A DNA stretch of 64,000 nt from JAFAGX01 sp035622175 (GTDB lineage: Bacteria > Acidobacteriota > Terriglobia > Terriglobales > Acidobacteriaceae): the NCBI GenBank assembly GCA_035622175.1, contig DASPVV010000016.1, positions 1-64,000 on the forward strand, written 5' to 3'. Within the stretch, counting starts at the first letter, position 1; each line of letters begins with the position of its first letter. The notes under the pieces were generated by a model, which was given only the letters and a program-made list of their open reading frames with translations, was not told the origin of the DNA and did not search any database. Below, one piece after another: positions 18,019 to 26,647 of the stretch. The position numbers and the translations under genes are program-made.

Positions 18019-19026
18019 TTAGCGCCGGGTGCGCATCGCAACCTGCCTCTCATCGTCGCTCATTTGGTTCCACAAAACTTGCAGATCACGTTGCAGCCGG
18101 GTATTCCCCGAATCCTGCTGCAAAGCCTTTGCGAACCAGTGATAAGCCAAAGGCAGATCCCGGTCGGCGCAATGACCGGTCGCATAAATCGTTCCGAGCA
18201 CACTGTACGCCTTGGCGTTCCCTTGTCCTGCAGCAGAGCTGAGATCCTTCACCGCCCGGCTGCAATCGGCCGAGACGCCTCCGGTTCCGTATAGATACTT
18301 CTCGCCATCTGCCTCTAACTGGTCGCTCGGGGTACGTACCGGAGCGGGTTTTTGGACTTGCGGCTGCGTGCTCTTGGAAGCCTGGGATAAGGCTGTGGGA
18401 GCCTCTTCCTTCGCGGTCTGAGGCTGGTTCTCGAGGGCTTGCTCCGGCTTCGCAGCCTCGGGCTGCGGGTTTGGATTCGGGATGGCCGGGGCGGTCGGAG
18501 CTGGCGGCGCGGAGTTTTGCGGCGGGTTTGGCGTTGGGTTTGCCGGCAAGTCGCCGACACTGGTGGCTGGATTTGCGGGGGAGGCGTTCGCGTTCGGACT
18601 GGCCGCTGCCGCCTCGGCCGTGGACGTGGGAATGGGTGTCTCGGGAGGCGTCTCCGACGGATTCGTGGCAGGCTGCTGCGCCAGCCTGGCGGTCACATAG
18701 GCACGAAGTCCCGTACGCCAGTGCCAGCCTATAATGCCAAGGGCCGCGAGGAAAATGATCAAAGCCAACGTGCGCTTCCAGTGGTTTGTGCTCAGCTCGT
18801 CCTCAAGCAGGTAGGTGACACTGCTGGTCGGTTCCTCGCTCAAGCCCAAGAACGACGGCGCGCTCATCGACCGGCTGGACTCCTCCCGCGGGGGCGCCGC
18901 CGCTCCGGCTTCGCTCGCTGGGGTACGGGGAAGAGGCAGCTTAGCACCACACATTCCACAAAAGCGATAACGAGAGTCGCTTTCGTAGCCACACTGGTCA
19001 CAGCGTATATTCATCGATATCAGCAT
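18019..19026 (-). CDS. Zinc-ribbon, single-TM protein with Sel1-like repeats
   Basis: The start is set at ATG 19026, which has AAGAGGTGG just upstream; a further ATG (19014) lies four codons on. A zinc ribbon opens the protein (CDQCGYESDSRYRFCGMCG). One transmembrane helix follows at about residues 85-105 (TLALIIFLAALGIIGW). Next is a long Pro/Ala/Asn linker (about 115-235), then a C-terminal domain with Sel1/TPR-like helices (LSSAAGQGNAKAYSVLGTIYATGHC, LAYHWFAKALQQD). The N-terminus would be cytoplasmic and the Sel1 part outside. Proteins of this layout are known in Acidobacteriota but have no assigned role. Confidence 0.75.
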   Translation of the reverse strand: MLISMNIRCDQCGYESDSRYRFCGMCGAKLPLPRTPASEAGAAAPPREESSRSMSAPSFLGLSEEPTSSVTYLLEDELSTNHWKRTLALIIFLAALGIIGWHWRTGLRAYVTARLAQQPATNPSETPPETPIPTSTAEAAAASPNANASPANPATSVGDLPANPTPNPPQNSAPPAPTAPAIPNPNPQPEAAKPEQALENQPQTAKEEAPTALSQASKSTQPQVQKPAPVRTPSDQLEADGEKYLYGTGGVSADCSRAVKDLSSAAGQGNAKAYSVLGTIYATGHCADRDLPLAYHWFAKALQQDSGNTRLQRDLQVLWNQMSDDERQVAMRTRR

Positions 19027-19084
19027 CGACCACCTCTTAGATGTCGCAACAGCTGGTCTCGTTGGGTGCATGGTTGAAACCACT

Positions 19085-19115
19085 AAACAAGCAATTGGTT
19101 GGAGTTAGCTTGTTT
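19085..19115. repeat. Inverted repeat upstream of the zinc-ribbon gene
   Basis: AAACAAGC (19085-19092) and GCTTGTTT (19108-19115) are perfect 8-bp arms separated by 15 bp. They lie 59 bp upstream of the zinc-ribbon gene start, so they could be a regulator binding site. No regulator gene is adjacent. Confidence 0.4.
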
Positions 19116-19198
19116 GACATTCTCTTCGGCGGGTAAACCATAAGCCTTGTCCACGTCACCTTCTGCCGTGGCCCCCTACAGTATAGCTGTAGTTGGAG

Positions 19199-19909
19199 CT
19201 AGCAGCCATCAACTTGTCTGGCTCGAACCAGCGCGGGGTAGTAAGTCATCCAGCCCCGCTCGTTGGCGGTTGCTTTCAGGTCGGGATTGGGGTTCACGGC
19301 AAAGGCGTGCTCCGCCATGGCGAGCATTTCCGTGTCCCAGCGAGAGTTCCCGAAGGCGGCGTTGGGACGACGGCCAATCACCTCGCAAATAGCGGCAGGC
19401 TTCCCTGGCCCGGTAGGCACGCGAACCAATTGGCTGGTCACCTGCCCGTTTTCAACCAGCGCCGAGGAAGCCAAGATCCTGCCCTCCGGGATTCCGCAAT
19501 ATTTCATCCCGGCTCGAATCACCCATTCATTGGTCGAAGATACGGCCCAGACATCGCACCCGGAGAGTCGCAGCTGATCGATCAGACTGTGCATTTCGGG
19601 AAAGACCTGGTCCCGGAAGCGCTCCTCGAAAAACTGGTTAGCCGCGGCCTGCACTTCCTCTTCGGCCAGCCCTCGATGCATGGTTACCATTTCCCGGCAG
19701 ATGGTGTCTTCATCCACCTTCCCAGCTTTGTAGTCGGCATAGCGGCGATGCGCCCAACGCACGATGTCATCGGAAACCAGCCCGCGCTCAAGTTCCCAAG
19801 CGAAGAATTCCTCGCCAGCATCTCCCGCCCACAGGGTGCCGTCACAATCAAACACCGCGAGCTTGGGTTCGAGCTTGACGACAGATGCGATGAATTCCGC
19901 CGGTTTCAA
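19199..19909 (-). CDS. HAD-superfamily phosphatase (phosphoserine-phosphatase-like)
   Basis: The 236-residue product has HAD motif I as AVFDCDGTLW, motif II at VWAVSSTNEW, and motif IV as FGNSRWDTEML, where the usual Gly-Asp is replaced by Gly-Asn-Ser. A helical cap typical of class IB enzymes lies between (residues about 30-110). The start is a TTG at 19909 with AAGGAAG 5-6 bp upstream. It is 36 bp downstream of the MobA-like gene and probably shares its transcript. Substrate unknown. Confidence 0.82.
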   Translation of the reverse strand: MKPAEFIASVVKLEPKLAVFDCDGTLWAGDAGEEFFAWELERGLVSDDIVRWAHRRYADYKAGKVDEDTICREMVTMHRGLAEEEVQAAANQFFEERFRDQVFPEMHSLIDQLRLSGCDVWAVSSTNEWVIRAGMKYCGIPEGRILASSALVENGQVTSQLVRVPTGPGKPAAICEVIGRRPNAAFGNSRWDTEMLAMAEHAFAVNPNPDLKATANERGWMTYYPALVRARQVDGC

Positions 19910-19945
19910 CAGGCTTCCTTGGCGACGATCGCTTGCATTCGAATC

Positions 19946-20587
19946 CTAACGGGGGTAGAAGGACGAAGCCAGTGCGGCATAATCCTCCGGCGTGTCCACG
20001 TTTAGAATAACCATCGGATCCTCGAGGGCGATGTATTTGATATGTTGCTCGTTCAGGTGCTCCAGCTCGCGAGCATTCGCGGTCGGCCGAGCCTTCAGGA
20101 ATGCTTCCATCATCTCCCTCCCCAGGAGAACAGGATGGCCGTGCCCGCCGCGATATTCCGGGATGACTGCCCATATCTCGTGCGGCCGGGTGGCAAATTG
20201 ATGGTAGAGGCTTTCGATGGTCGAAGGCTGGACCGGTGGCCGGTCGACCAAGGTGAGGATGGCGGCGTCCCGGCCCCGATTCAAAACCTCCTGCAATCCA
20301 ACCTGCAGTGAGCTGAATTGGCCCCGCTCCGGAGCCGGATTCGTTACCAAAACGGCTCCGTGTGCGTATGCCACGGGGGCAAGATTCGCCGCATTGAGGC
20401 CGGCCACGACAATCACCATCTCGGAGTAAGGATCGAAGGACTGGATTGCAGCGGAAAGAAAGGTTTGCCCAGAAAGCCCCGAACCCGTGTTGGCAGGCGG
20501 CCAACTCAACAAGGCCTTATCGCTACCCATGCGGGAAGACCTGCCGGCTGCCAGAATCACTCCGCATAGGTTGGGCGCAGTGGCCAT
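19946..20587 (-). CDS. MobA-like NTP transferase (MocA-type cytidylyltransferase)
   Basis: GVILAAGRSSRMGSDKALL at the N-terminus is the nucleotidyltransferase signature. ERGQFSSLQVGLQ and LVDRPPVQPSTIESL are the conserved steps seen in molybdopterin cytidylyl- or guanylyltransferase-like enzymes, and GHPVLLGREM lies in the substrate region. The start is set at ATG 20587; an upstream GTG (20611) would add eight residues. It lies between an XdhC gene and a HAD gene on the same strand. The XdhC partner favours maturation of molybdenum cofactor for a xanthine-dehydrogenase-family enzyme. Confidence 0.83.
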   Translation of the reverse strand: MATAPNLCGVILAAGRSSRMGSDKALLSWPPANTGSGLSGQTFLSAAIQSFDPYSEMVIVVAGLNAANLAPVAYAHGAVLVTNPAPERGQFSSLQVGLQEVLNRGRDAAILTLVDRPPVQPSTIESLYHQFATRPHEIWAVIPEYRGGHGHPVLLGREMMEAFLKARPTANARELEHLNEQHIKYIALEDPMVILNVDTPEDYAALASSFYPR

Positions 20588-20649
20588 GGGGGCAAGATAG
20601 CAGAAAGACACGAAAACTCAGAGAGGGCAACGACCGTGAAACGCCACAA

Positions 20650-20670
20650 GAAAAAGGAAGTTCCTTTTTC
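20650..20670. repeat. Perfect inverted repeat between xdhC and mobA-like genes
   Basis: GAAAAAGG and CCTTTTTC form an 8-bp stem around AAGTT (21 bp in total). The A-rich and T-rich sides could act as a weak bidirectional terminator or an attenuator between the two genes; GC content of the stem is low. Confidence 0.35.
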
Positions 20671-20695
20671 TCTCTGATCTCGGCAGGTGTGCCAG

Positions 20696-21562
20696 TTAAA
20701 CTTCTTCCTCAGCGTCTTCGCGGGCGGCCACCGGATCCGGCGCGCCCCCTCCGGGGTGCGATTTAAACCAGCTCATGTGGGGCAACGAGCGCTCGGTCTG
20801 ACGGCGTACCGCGATCAGCTCAGCGGTAATGGCGACGGCAATCTCCTCTGGCGTGATCGCTCCAATATCCAACCCCACCGGGGCGTGTACTCGCTCAAAC
20901 AGGTGGGCGGGAAGCCCCTCCTTGGTGAGTTCCTTGAAGATGGCAATCGTCTTACGCTTGGAACCAATCATACCGATATACCGCGCCTGGGTTTGCACCG
21001 CCCAGCGCAGCACCCGCATGTCATCGTGATGGCCGCGGGTCACAATGACGATGTAGGAGGACTCGTTGGGAGTGATCCGAGCCATCGCCTGCTCGAAGTC
21101 TTCTGCGATTACTTCCTTGGCTTCAGGAAAGCGCTCACGGTTCGCGTAGTTTGGCCGATCGTCCACCACGGTGAGATCAAAGCCTGCGTTAGATGCAACT
21201 TTGTAAAGGCTTGTCGATACATGACCTGCACCAAAGATATAAAGTAATGCTGGAGGGAAAACTGGCTCTACGAAGATGTCGAGTGTGCCGCCGCAGACCA
21301 GCCCGGTATCGTACTTCGGATCCTGGTTGAGATTGAAAGTCAAGCTGCGAGGCTTCTCGGTTTCCATGACTTCGCGAGCCGCTTGCCAAACTTCTGCCTC
21401 GACGCAACCTCCGCCGATGGTACCGGCGATGGAGCCGTCATCGCGCACCAGCATCTTGGCCGTCTCAAAAGAGGGAATCGAGCCGCGCACGTTCACGATC
21501 GTTGCCAAGGCACCTCGTCGGCCTTCGCGGCGAAGCTTGACGATCTCCTCATAAATGTCCAT
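20696..21562 (-). CDS. XdhC/CoxI-family protein
   Basis: The start is taken as ATG 21562 (MDIYEEIVKLRREGR); the open frame runs 12 codons further. The N-terminal XdhC_CoxI domain is shown by ALATIVNVRGSIPS and AGTIGGGCVEAEVW. The C-terminal Rossmann-like domain carries YIFGAGHVSTSLYKVA and YIGMIGSKRKTIAIF. The product has 288 residues. XdhC proteins bind molybdenum cofactor and insert its sulfurated form into xanthine-dehydrogenase-type enzymes. The target hydroxylase is not in the window, although the downstream MobA-like gene fits the same pathway. Confidence 0.9.
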   Translation of the reverse strand: MDIYEEIVKLRREGRRGALATIVNVRGSIPSFETAKMLVRDDGSIAGTIGGGCVEAEVWQAAREVMETEKPRSLTFNLNQDPKYDTGLVCGGTLDIFVEPVFPPALLYIFGAGHVSTSLYKVASNAGFDLTVVDDRPNYANRERFPEAKEVIAEDFEQAMARITPNESSYIVIVTRGHHDDMRVLRWAVQTQARYIGMIGSKRKTIAIFKELTKEGLPAHLFERVHAPVGLDIGAITPEEIAVAITAELIAVRRQTERSLPHMSWFKSHPGGGAPDPVAAREDAEEEV

Positions 21563-21833
21563 CGCTTTGATTATTCGTCGTACCCGGGGGCAAGTCAACG
21601 CAAACTAAGTCGTAGCCCGGGGGGGTGGATGGCGCCTCCTGCCACCGGTTACTTGCGTGAGGGTGACATTGCTATGCCCCTGGGCAGCGCCGGCCTCGCT
21701 TCAAGGGACGGTAGAATGGATTGCGCTCGAGGGAGGTGCTAGAGGCGAGGCGCCCCATGGCACGCGGTGCGGCGCCAAAGCGCAGCTTGAGGATACCGAC
21801 CTATGCTAGTTTGAAGCGTCAGGAGTCGTAGGC

Positions 21834-22856
21834 ATGAAAGCCATTCGCATCCACGAGTTTGGCGGTCCGGAAGTTTTGCGCTATGAAGAGGTGAGCGATC
21901 CCCCCCTGCGCAAAGACCGGATTCTGGTTCGGATCAGAGCTTGTGCCCTGAATCATCTCGATCTCTGGGTACGCAGGGGCCTGCCCGGAGTCAAGCTGCC
22001 GCACATTCTGGGTAGCGACATCGCGGGCGAGATCGCGGACGTCGGTGAGTACGTCACCGGCTTCGAACCTCGGCAGCGCGTGCTCGTCGCGCCCATGCAT
22101 TTCTGTAATCATTGTGCGAAGTGCATGGCGGGACTGCAGAATCAATGTCCGGAATTCACGGTATTAGGTAATCTCGTCGATGGCGGCAATTGTGAGCTCA
22201 TTGCCGTGCCGCCCGCGATTGCGATTCCGATTCCTGATGGGCTGGAATTCGCGCAGGCGGCCAGCGTGCCCCTGGTTTTTCTTACTGCCTGGCACATGCT
22301 AGTGACGCGCGCCGGCATTCGCCAGGGGCAGACCGTCCTTGTACTCGGGGGCGGTTCCGGCGTGGGCAGCGCGGCCATTCAAATCGCCAAGCTTTTCCAC
22401 GCTCGCGTGATCGCTACCGCCGGAGACTCCGGTAAACTGGAACGAGCCGCCGCTCTCGGCGCGGACTACGGCATCGATCACTACCAGCAAAAGATTTCAC
22501 AAGAGGTGCGGCGGATAACGGACAAGCAAGGAGTCGACATTGTTTTCGAACATGTGGGCGCGGCAACCTGGGAGGAGAGCATGAAATCTCTCAAGCCCGG
22601 TGGAACCATCGTGACTTGCGGCGCCACTACGGGGCCCAATGCGGCTTTCGATCTGCGCTTCCTGTACGCGCGTCAACTCTCCTTCCTCGGCTCCTATATG
22701 GGGACCATGGGAGACTTGTACGAAGTCCTCAACCATGTGTTTGCGGCGCGATTGAAACCCGTCCTCGACCGCACTTTTCCTTTGCAGGAGGCGCGCGCCG
22801 CCCACGAGTACATGGAAAAAAGCCAGATGTTCGGCAAAATCGTGCTGACGCTCTGA
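21834..22856 (+). CDS. Zinc-binding MDR alcohol dehydrogenase / quinone reductase
   Basis: A 340-residue medium-chain dehydrogenase/reductase. The GroES-like half has PHILGSDIAGEIADVGEYV and a structural-zinc loop (CNHCAKCMAGLQNQC, residues about 87-101). The Rossmann half has VLVLGGGSGVGSAAIQIAK (about 166-184) for NAD(P). It ends with KSQMFGKIVLTL, the usual MDR terminus. AGGAG lies upstream of ATG 21834. It reduces or oxidises an unknown carbonyl or alcohol. It is not obviously coupled to its neighbours. Confidence 0.88.
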   Translation: MKAIRIHEFGGPEVLRYEEVSDPPLRKDRILVRIRACALNHLDLWVRRGLPGVKLPHILGSDIAGEIADVGEYVTGFEPRQRVLVAPMHFCNHCAKCMAGLQNQCPEFTVLGNLVDGGNCELIAVPPAIAIPIPDGLEFAQAASVPLVFLTAWHMLVTRAGIRQGQTVLVLGGGSGVGSAAIQIAKLFHARVIATAGDSGKLERAAALGADYGIDHYQQKISQEVRRITDKQGVDIVFEHVGAATWEESMKSLKPGGTIVTCGATTGPNAAFDLRFLYARQLSFLGSYMGTMGDLYEVLNHVFAARLKPVLDRTFPLQEARAAHEYMEKSQMFGKIVLTL

Positions 22857-22911
22857 CTTTGGCCGAAGGATCTTCCCGCCTCAACCGAGGTCCGCAGAAT
22901 GGTCATTCTGA

Positions 22912-22941
22912 TTGACTTTGCGATGCCGGTCCGCCTACCAT
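22912..22941 (+). promoter_or_regulatory. Promoter of the first Ser/Thr kinase gene
   Basis: TTGACT (22912-22917) and TACCAT (22936-22941) are 18 bp apart. The same boxes occur with a 17-bp gap before the second Ser/Thr kinase gene at 59075. If used, transcription starts near 22949 and rules out ATG 22940 as the start codon. Confidence 0.45.
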
Positions 22942-22957
22942 GTCGGTGCTTCGAACG

Positions 22958-25618
22958 ATGAACCGCCAGAGCTTTTCCCATTACCGGATTCTTGAAAAAC
23001 TTGGCGGCGGCGGTATGGGCGTGGTCTATAAAGCTGAGGACACACGCCTCCACCGTACGGTTGCGCTGAAATTCCTCTCGGAAGATACGGCGCAAGACCC
23101 CGCAGCCCTCGAGCGTTTTCGACGGGAAGCTCAGACTGCATCGGGGCTCAACCACCCAAACATTTGCACCATTTACGACGTAGGCGAAGAAGCCGGATCC
23201 GCCTATATCGCGATGGAGTTCATTGACGGCCAGACGCTGAAACACCGGATTGAAGGCAAGCCTCTGCGGCTGGCTGAACTGCTGGATATCTCCATTGCCA
23301 TTGCCGACGCACTGGCTGCCGCCCATGCCCGGGGAATCGTGCACCGCGACATTAAGCCAGCCAATATCTTCATCGGTCGCAGCGGGCAAACCAAAGTGCT
23401 GGATTTTGGTCTTGCCAAATACACCGCCGAGCAGCAACTGCCGCGGAATGCCGCTGAGACCGGTTCCATGCCCACCGCGGCTAACCCTCAGCTGACCAGC
23501 CCCGGCACGGCCGTGGGGACGGTGGCTTACATGTCGCCCGAGCAGGCCATGGGCGAGGAGTTGGACGGCCGCACCGATCTGTTTTCCCTCGGCATTGTTC
23601 TTTATGAAATGGCGACCGGCCGGCAGGCCTTCTCGGGGCAAACGACGGCCGCTGTCTTTGATGCGATTCTGCACCGTCAGCCGGCGCGACCGCTAAAACT
23701 CAATCCGCAGCTGCCGCTCCGGCTGGATTCGATTCTCGACAAGGCGCTCGAAAAGGATCCCAAGCTGCGTTACCAGGCTGCCTCTGACTTTAGGGTTGAC
23801 CTGCAGCGACTCAAAAGGGAATCGGACTCCCATTCCTTGACAAGTGGCGCCGAAGCCCAGCCAGAAGTGGTGCCGGGTAGCGCGGGACCCGCAGTTGCGG
23901 CTGGCACCGCGGGCGCCGCAGCGAAGGCGGGCGGCCGACGCTCAAGTTCTGCCGCTCTGGGTGCGGTGATCGCCCTGGCGCTGATTAGCGGGGCATATTG
24001 GGAAGGAAAACGCCAAGGGCTGGCCGCGAGTATCACGCCGCCTACCTATCGCCAGTTGACCTTCCGGGGCGGAACCATACGCATGGCGCATTTCACGCCT
24101 GATGGGAAAACCATTGTGTACAGCGCAGCCTGGGAGGGGAATCCGCCCGAAATCTACACCACGCGCCCGGAGAGTCCGGAATCGCGTTCAATCGGTCTGA
24201 GTAAGGCAGAAGTACTCTCCGTCTCTGGAGAGGGAGAGATGGCGGTACTGCTGGACACTCATAACATAGAACCTTACATCAACACCGGCACCTTGGCTCG
24301 GGTGCCCTTGGTTGGTGGCGCTCCTCGCGAAGTCCTGGAAAATGTGCAATGGGCAGACTGGTCGCACGATGGCAACAACTTCGCCGTAGTGCGGGAGTCT
24401 GGCGGTCAAAGCCGGTTGGAATATCCCATCGGAAAAGTTCTGTTTTCGACCGGAGGATGGATCAGCCACCCGCGGGTATCGCCCACGAACGACATGGTGG
24501 CCTTCATTGAGCACCCGGTGCGCAGAGACGACGCTGGCTCGGTGGCGGTGGTCGATCTGGCGGGAAAGGAAAAAACTCTCTCTCCCGGCTGGGGAACCCT
24601 CTGGGGTCTGAACTGGTCGCCCAAGGGAACGGAAATCTGGTTTTCCGGCACCCGGGTTGGATACGGCCGCTTTCTTTCGGCTGTGAACCTCTCCGGAAAA
24701 GAACGGCTCTTGGCGCGTGAACCTGGCACTTTGACTCTGCAGGATGTGGCTCGTGACGGCCGGGTGCTGGTCACTCGCGATGTGCCTCGAGTGGGCATGG
24801 TTGGAATGACAGCCGGCACGAGCCGCGAGCGCGACCTTTCCTGGATGGATTGGTCGGCACCGCGAGATTTGTCCAGCGATGGGAAGACCCTATTGTTTGC
24901 GGAATCCGGCGAGGGCGGTGGGGCAAATTACGCCACGTATCTTCGTCAGACCGACGGTTCTCCCGCGATCCGGCTCGGTGAGGGTAGCGGTTTCACGCTC
25001 TCCCCGGACAAGAAATGGGTGGTAGGCGGCCTGCCCAAGGCTCCAGTGCAGTTTTTCCTGCTTCCGACTGGGGCGGGAGAAGTCAAGCCACTGACGCATG
25101 ACAACATCAATCACATGTGGGCCCGCTGGTTTCCGGACGGCAAGCGAGTGATGTTTTCCGGCGATGAGCCCGGGAAAGGAGTTCGTCTTTACGTTCAGGA
25201 CGTTGATGGCGGTCTGCCAAGGGCTATTACCGGCGAGGGCGTGAACTCCAGCTTGTTTGCCATCTCTCCCGACGGCAAACAGGTAGTCGTCATTGGTCCG
25301 GATCGGAGACCGGTGTTGCTGCCGGTCGATGGTGGTGAAGGACAGTCCATTCCCGGTCTGGACTTCGGAGACGCACCCATCGGCTGGGGAAGCGATGGCC
25401 ACTCGCTATTTGTGTATCATCTCGGCGAAGTGCCCACCCACGTCGAAAAGCTGGACATGGTAACGGGACACAAACAGCCCTGGAAGGAACTCGCGCCTCC
25501 GGATGTGTCCGGGGTCACATTTATCAGCGCCATTCTGATCACTCCCGACGGCAATAACTACGTCTACGAATACGGTCGCACCCTTTCCGATTTGTATCTG
25601 GTCAATGACCTCAAGTAG
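22958..25618 (+). CDS. Membrane Ser/Thr protein kinase with extracytoplasmic beta-propeller
   Basis: Hanks-type kinase. Counted from ATG 22940 (six codons further upstream), the glycine loop is LGGGGMGVV (21-29), the lysine is Lys44 (VALKF), the catalytic loop HRDIKPAN has Asp137, the DFG motif is at 155-157, and GTVAYMSPEQ follows. All catalytic residues are intact. One transmembrane helix lies at about 337-354 (AALGAVIALALISGAYW). The remaining ~530 residues form WD40/TolB-like (PD40) propeller blades with repeated FTPDGKTIVYSA, SPDKKWVVGG and FPDGKRVMFSG segments. I place the start at ATG 22958 because the best promoter overlaps ATG 22940 and no ribosome site precedes either. The propeller probably senses an external ligand or protein. 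Ligand and targets are unknown. Confidence 0.9.
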   Translation: MNRQSFSHYRILEKLGGGGMGVVYKAEDTRLHRTVALKFLSEDTAQDPAALERFRREAQTASGLNHPNICTIYDVGEEAGSAYIAMEFIDGQTLKHRIEGKPLRLAELLDISIAIADALAAAHARGIVHRDIKPANIFIGRSGQTKVLDFGLAKYTAEQQLPRNAAETGSMPTAANPQLTSPGTAVGTVAYMSPEQAMGEELDGRTDLFSLGIVLYEMATGRQAFSGQTTAAVFDAILHRQPARPLKLNPQLPLRLDSILDKALEKDPKLRYQAASDFRVDLQRLKRESDSHSLTSGAEAQPEVVPGSAGPAVAAGTAGAAAKAGGRRSSSAALGAVIALALISGAYWEGKRQGLAASITPPTYRQLTFRGGTIRMAHFTPDGKTIVYSAAWEGNPPEIYTTRPESPESRSIGLSKAEVLSVSGEGEMAVLLDTHNIEPYINTGTLARVPLVGGAPREVLENVQWADWSHDGNNFAVVRESGGQSRLEYPIGKVLFSTGGWISHPRVSPTNDMVAFIEHPVRRDDAGSVAVVDLAGKEKTLSPGWGTLWGLNWSPKGTEIWFSGTRVGYGRFLSAVNLSGKERLLAREPGTLTLQDVARDGRVLVTRDVPRVGMVGMTAGTSRERDLSWMDWSAPRDLSSDGKTLLFAESGEGGGANYATYLRQTDGSPAIRLGEGSGFTLSPDKKWVVGGLPKAPVQFFLLPTGAGEVKPLTHDNINHMWARWFPDGKRVMFSGDEPGKGVRLYVQDVDGGLPRAITGEGVNSSLFAISPDGKQVVVIGPDRRPVLLPVDGGEGQSIPGLDFGDAPIGWGSDGHSLFVYHLGEVPTHVEKLDMVTGHKQPWKELAPPDVSGVTFISAILITPDGNNYVYEYGRTLSDLYLVNDLK

Positions 25619-25915
25619 CTGACCAATGGGTGCCATCTCTAAAGGCGGTGGCTCAGCCAGCCTATTCCGAGCCACGATTGTGAACTCTTCGGTAAAGAAG
25701 CCGGCTTGGGAGCAATGGTATCGGGCAAGGCCGATGGGCTGAGAGCGCATTCGAGCATCACCGGCGGCAGTGATCGCCATGGCGAAAAGGTGTCAGTGAG
25801 CTGGACGGGCTCGAGAGAAGGACTAGCCGCCCCGCACTCTGAATTTCAATCCGGCAAATTTCCCAGAAGGCAAATTTGGACGGCTCACCATAATCCCAAT
25901 TAAAATAAAGCAAGC

Positions 25916-26521
25916 ATGGGTAATAACGGAATCAGCTTCGGACCCTACGTCACGCTTGAGGATGGCAGGAGAATAGTCAAGGAGCTCACCTATGGCAATG
26001 CTGCGCCAGAAGGAGTTGTGCTGACCACCCTGGACAATGCCGTGAACTGGATGCGGAAAAACTCGATCTGGCCAATGACCTTCGGGTTGGCCTGCTGCGC
26101 GATTGAGATGATGTCGATGGGTGCATCCCGTTTCGATATCGCGCGCTTCGGCGCGGAAGTATTCCGGCCGTCGCCCCGGCAATCGGATCTGATCATTATC
26201 GCCGGCCGCGTCTCGAACAAGATGGCGCCGGTGATTCGCCAGCTTTGGGAGCAGATGCCCGAGCCCAAGTGGGTGATCTCCATGGGGGCGTGCGCCACCT
26301 CGGGAGGCGTGTTCAACAACTATGCGTTGGTGCAAAGCGTCAACCAAGTCATTCCCGTAGATGTATACGTCCCCGGATGCCCTCCCCGTCCCGAACAGCT
26401 GATCTACGCGATCACGCTTCTGCAAGAAAAGATCCAGAAGGAGCGAGGAACCGTGAAGCGCGCCCTGAATCTCACCTCCGAACAGTCGGCGGCCGGTTCC
26501 GATCATCCCGAGCGCGGCTGA
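25916..26521 (+). CDS. nuoB: Complex I subunit B homologue (NuoB), solitary
   Basis: The four ligands of iron-sulfur cluster N2 are present: the tandem Cys60-Cys61 in FGLACCAIEMM, Cys126 in SMGACATSGG and Cys155 in VPGCPPRPE. Surrounding family motifs (SRFDIARFGAEVFRPSPRQ, DLIIIAGRVSNKMAP) are well conserved. The 201-residue length includes an N-terminal extension of about 40 residues and a short variable tail. NuoB is the quinone-proximal subunit of NADH dehydrogenase. Here it stands alone: no nuoA, nuoC or nuoD is within the window, and the neighbours are a kinase and a GHMP kinase. It may be the real subunit displaced from its operon or a second copy. Confidence 0.92.
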   Translation: MGNNGISFGPYVTLEDGRRIVKELTYGNAAPEGVVLTTLDNAVNWMRKNSIWPMTFGLACCAIEMMSMGASRFDIARFGAEVFRPSPRQSDLIIIAGRVSNKMAPVIRQLWEQMPEPKWVISMGACATSGGVFNNYALVQSVNQVIPVDVYVPGCPPRPEQLIYAITLLQEKIQKERGTVKRALNLTSEQSAAGSDHPERG

Positions 26522-26647
26522 ATTCTCGTGAGGACGAAAAGAAACCCACGAATTTTGCCAGCAAGCAAGGCCGTTGGCGGAGCAGTCGAGTACAGAAACA
26601 GGTAGAGGAACTGCGTAGCTGGCCGCAAGCCCGTTCGAGAGCCAGAC

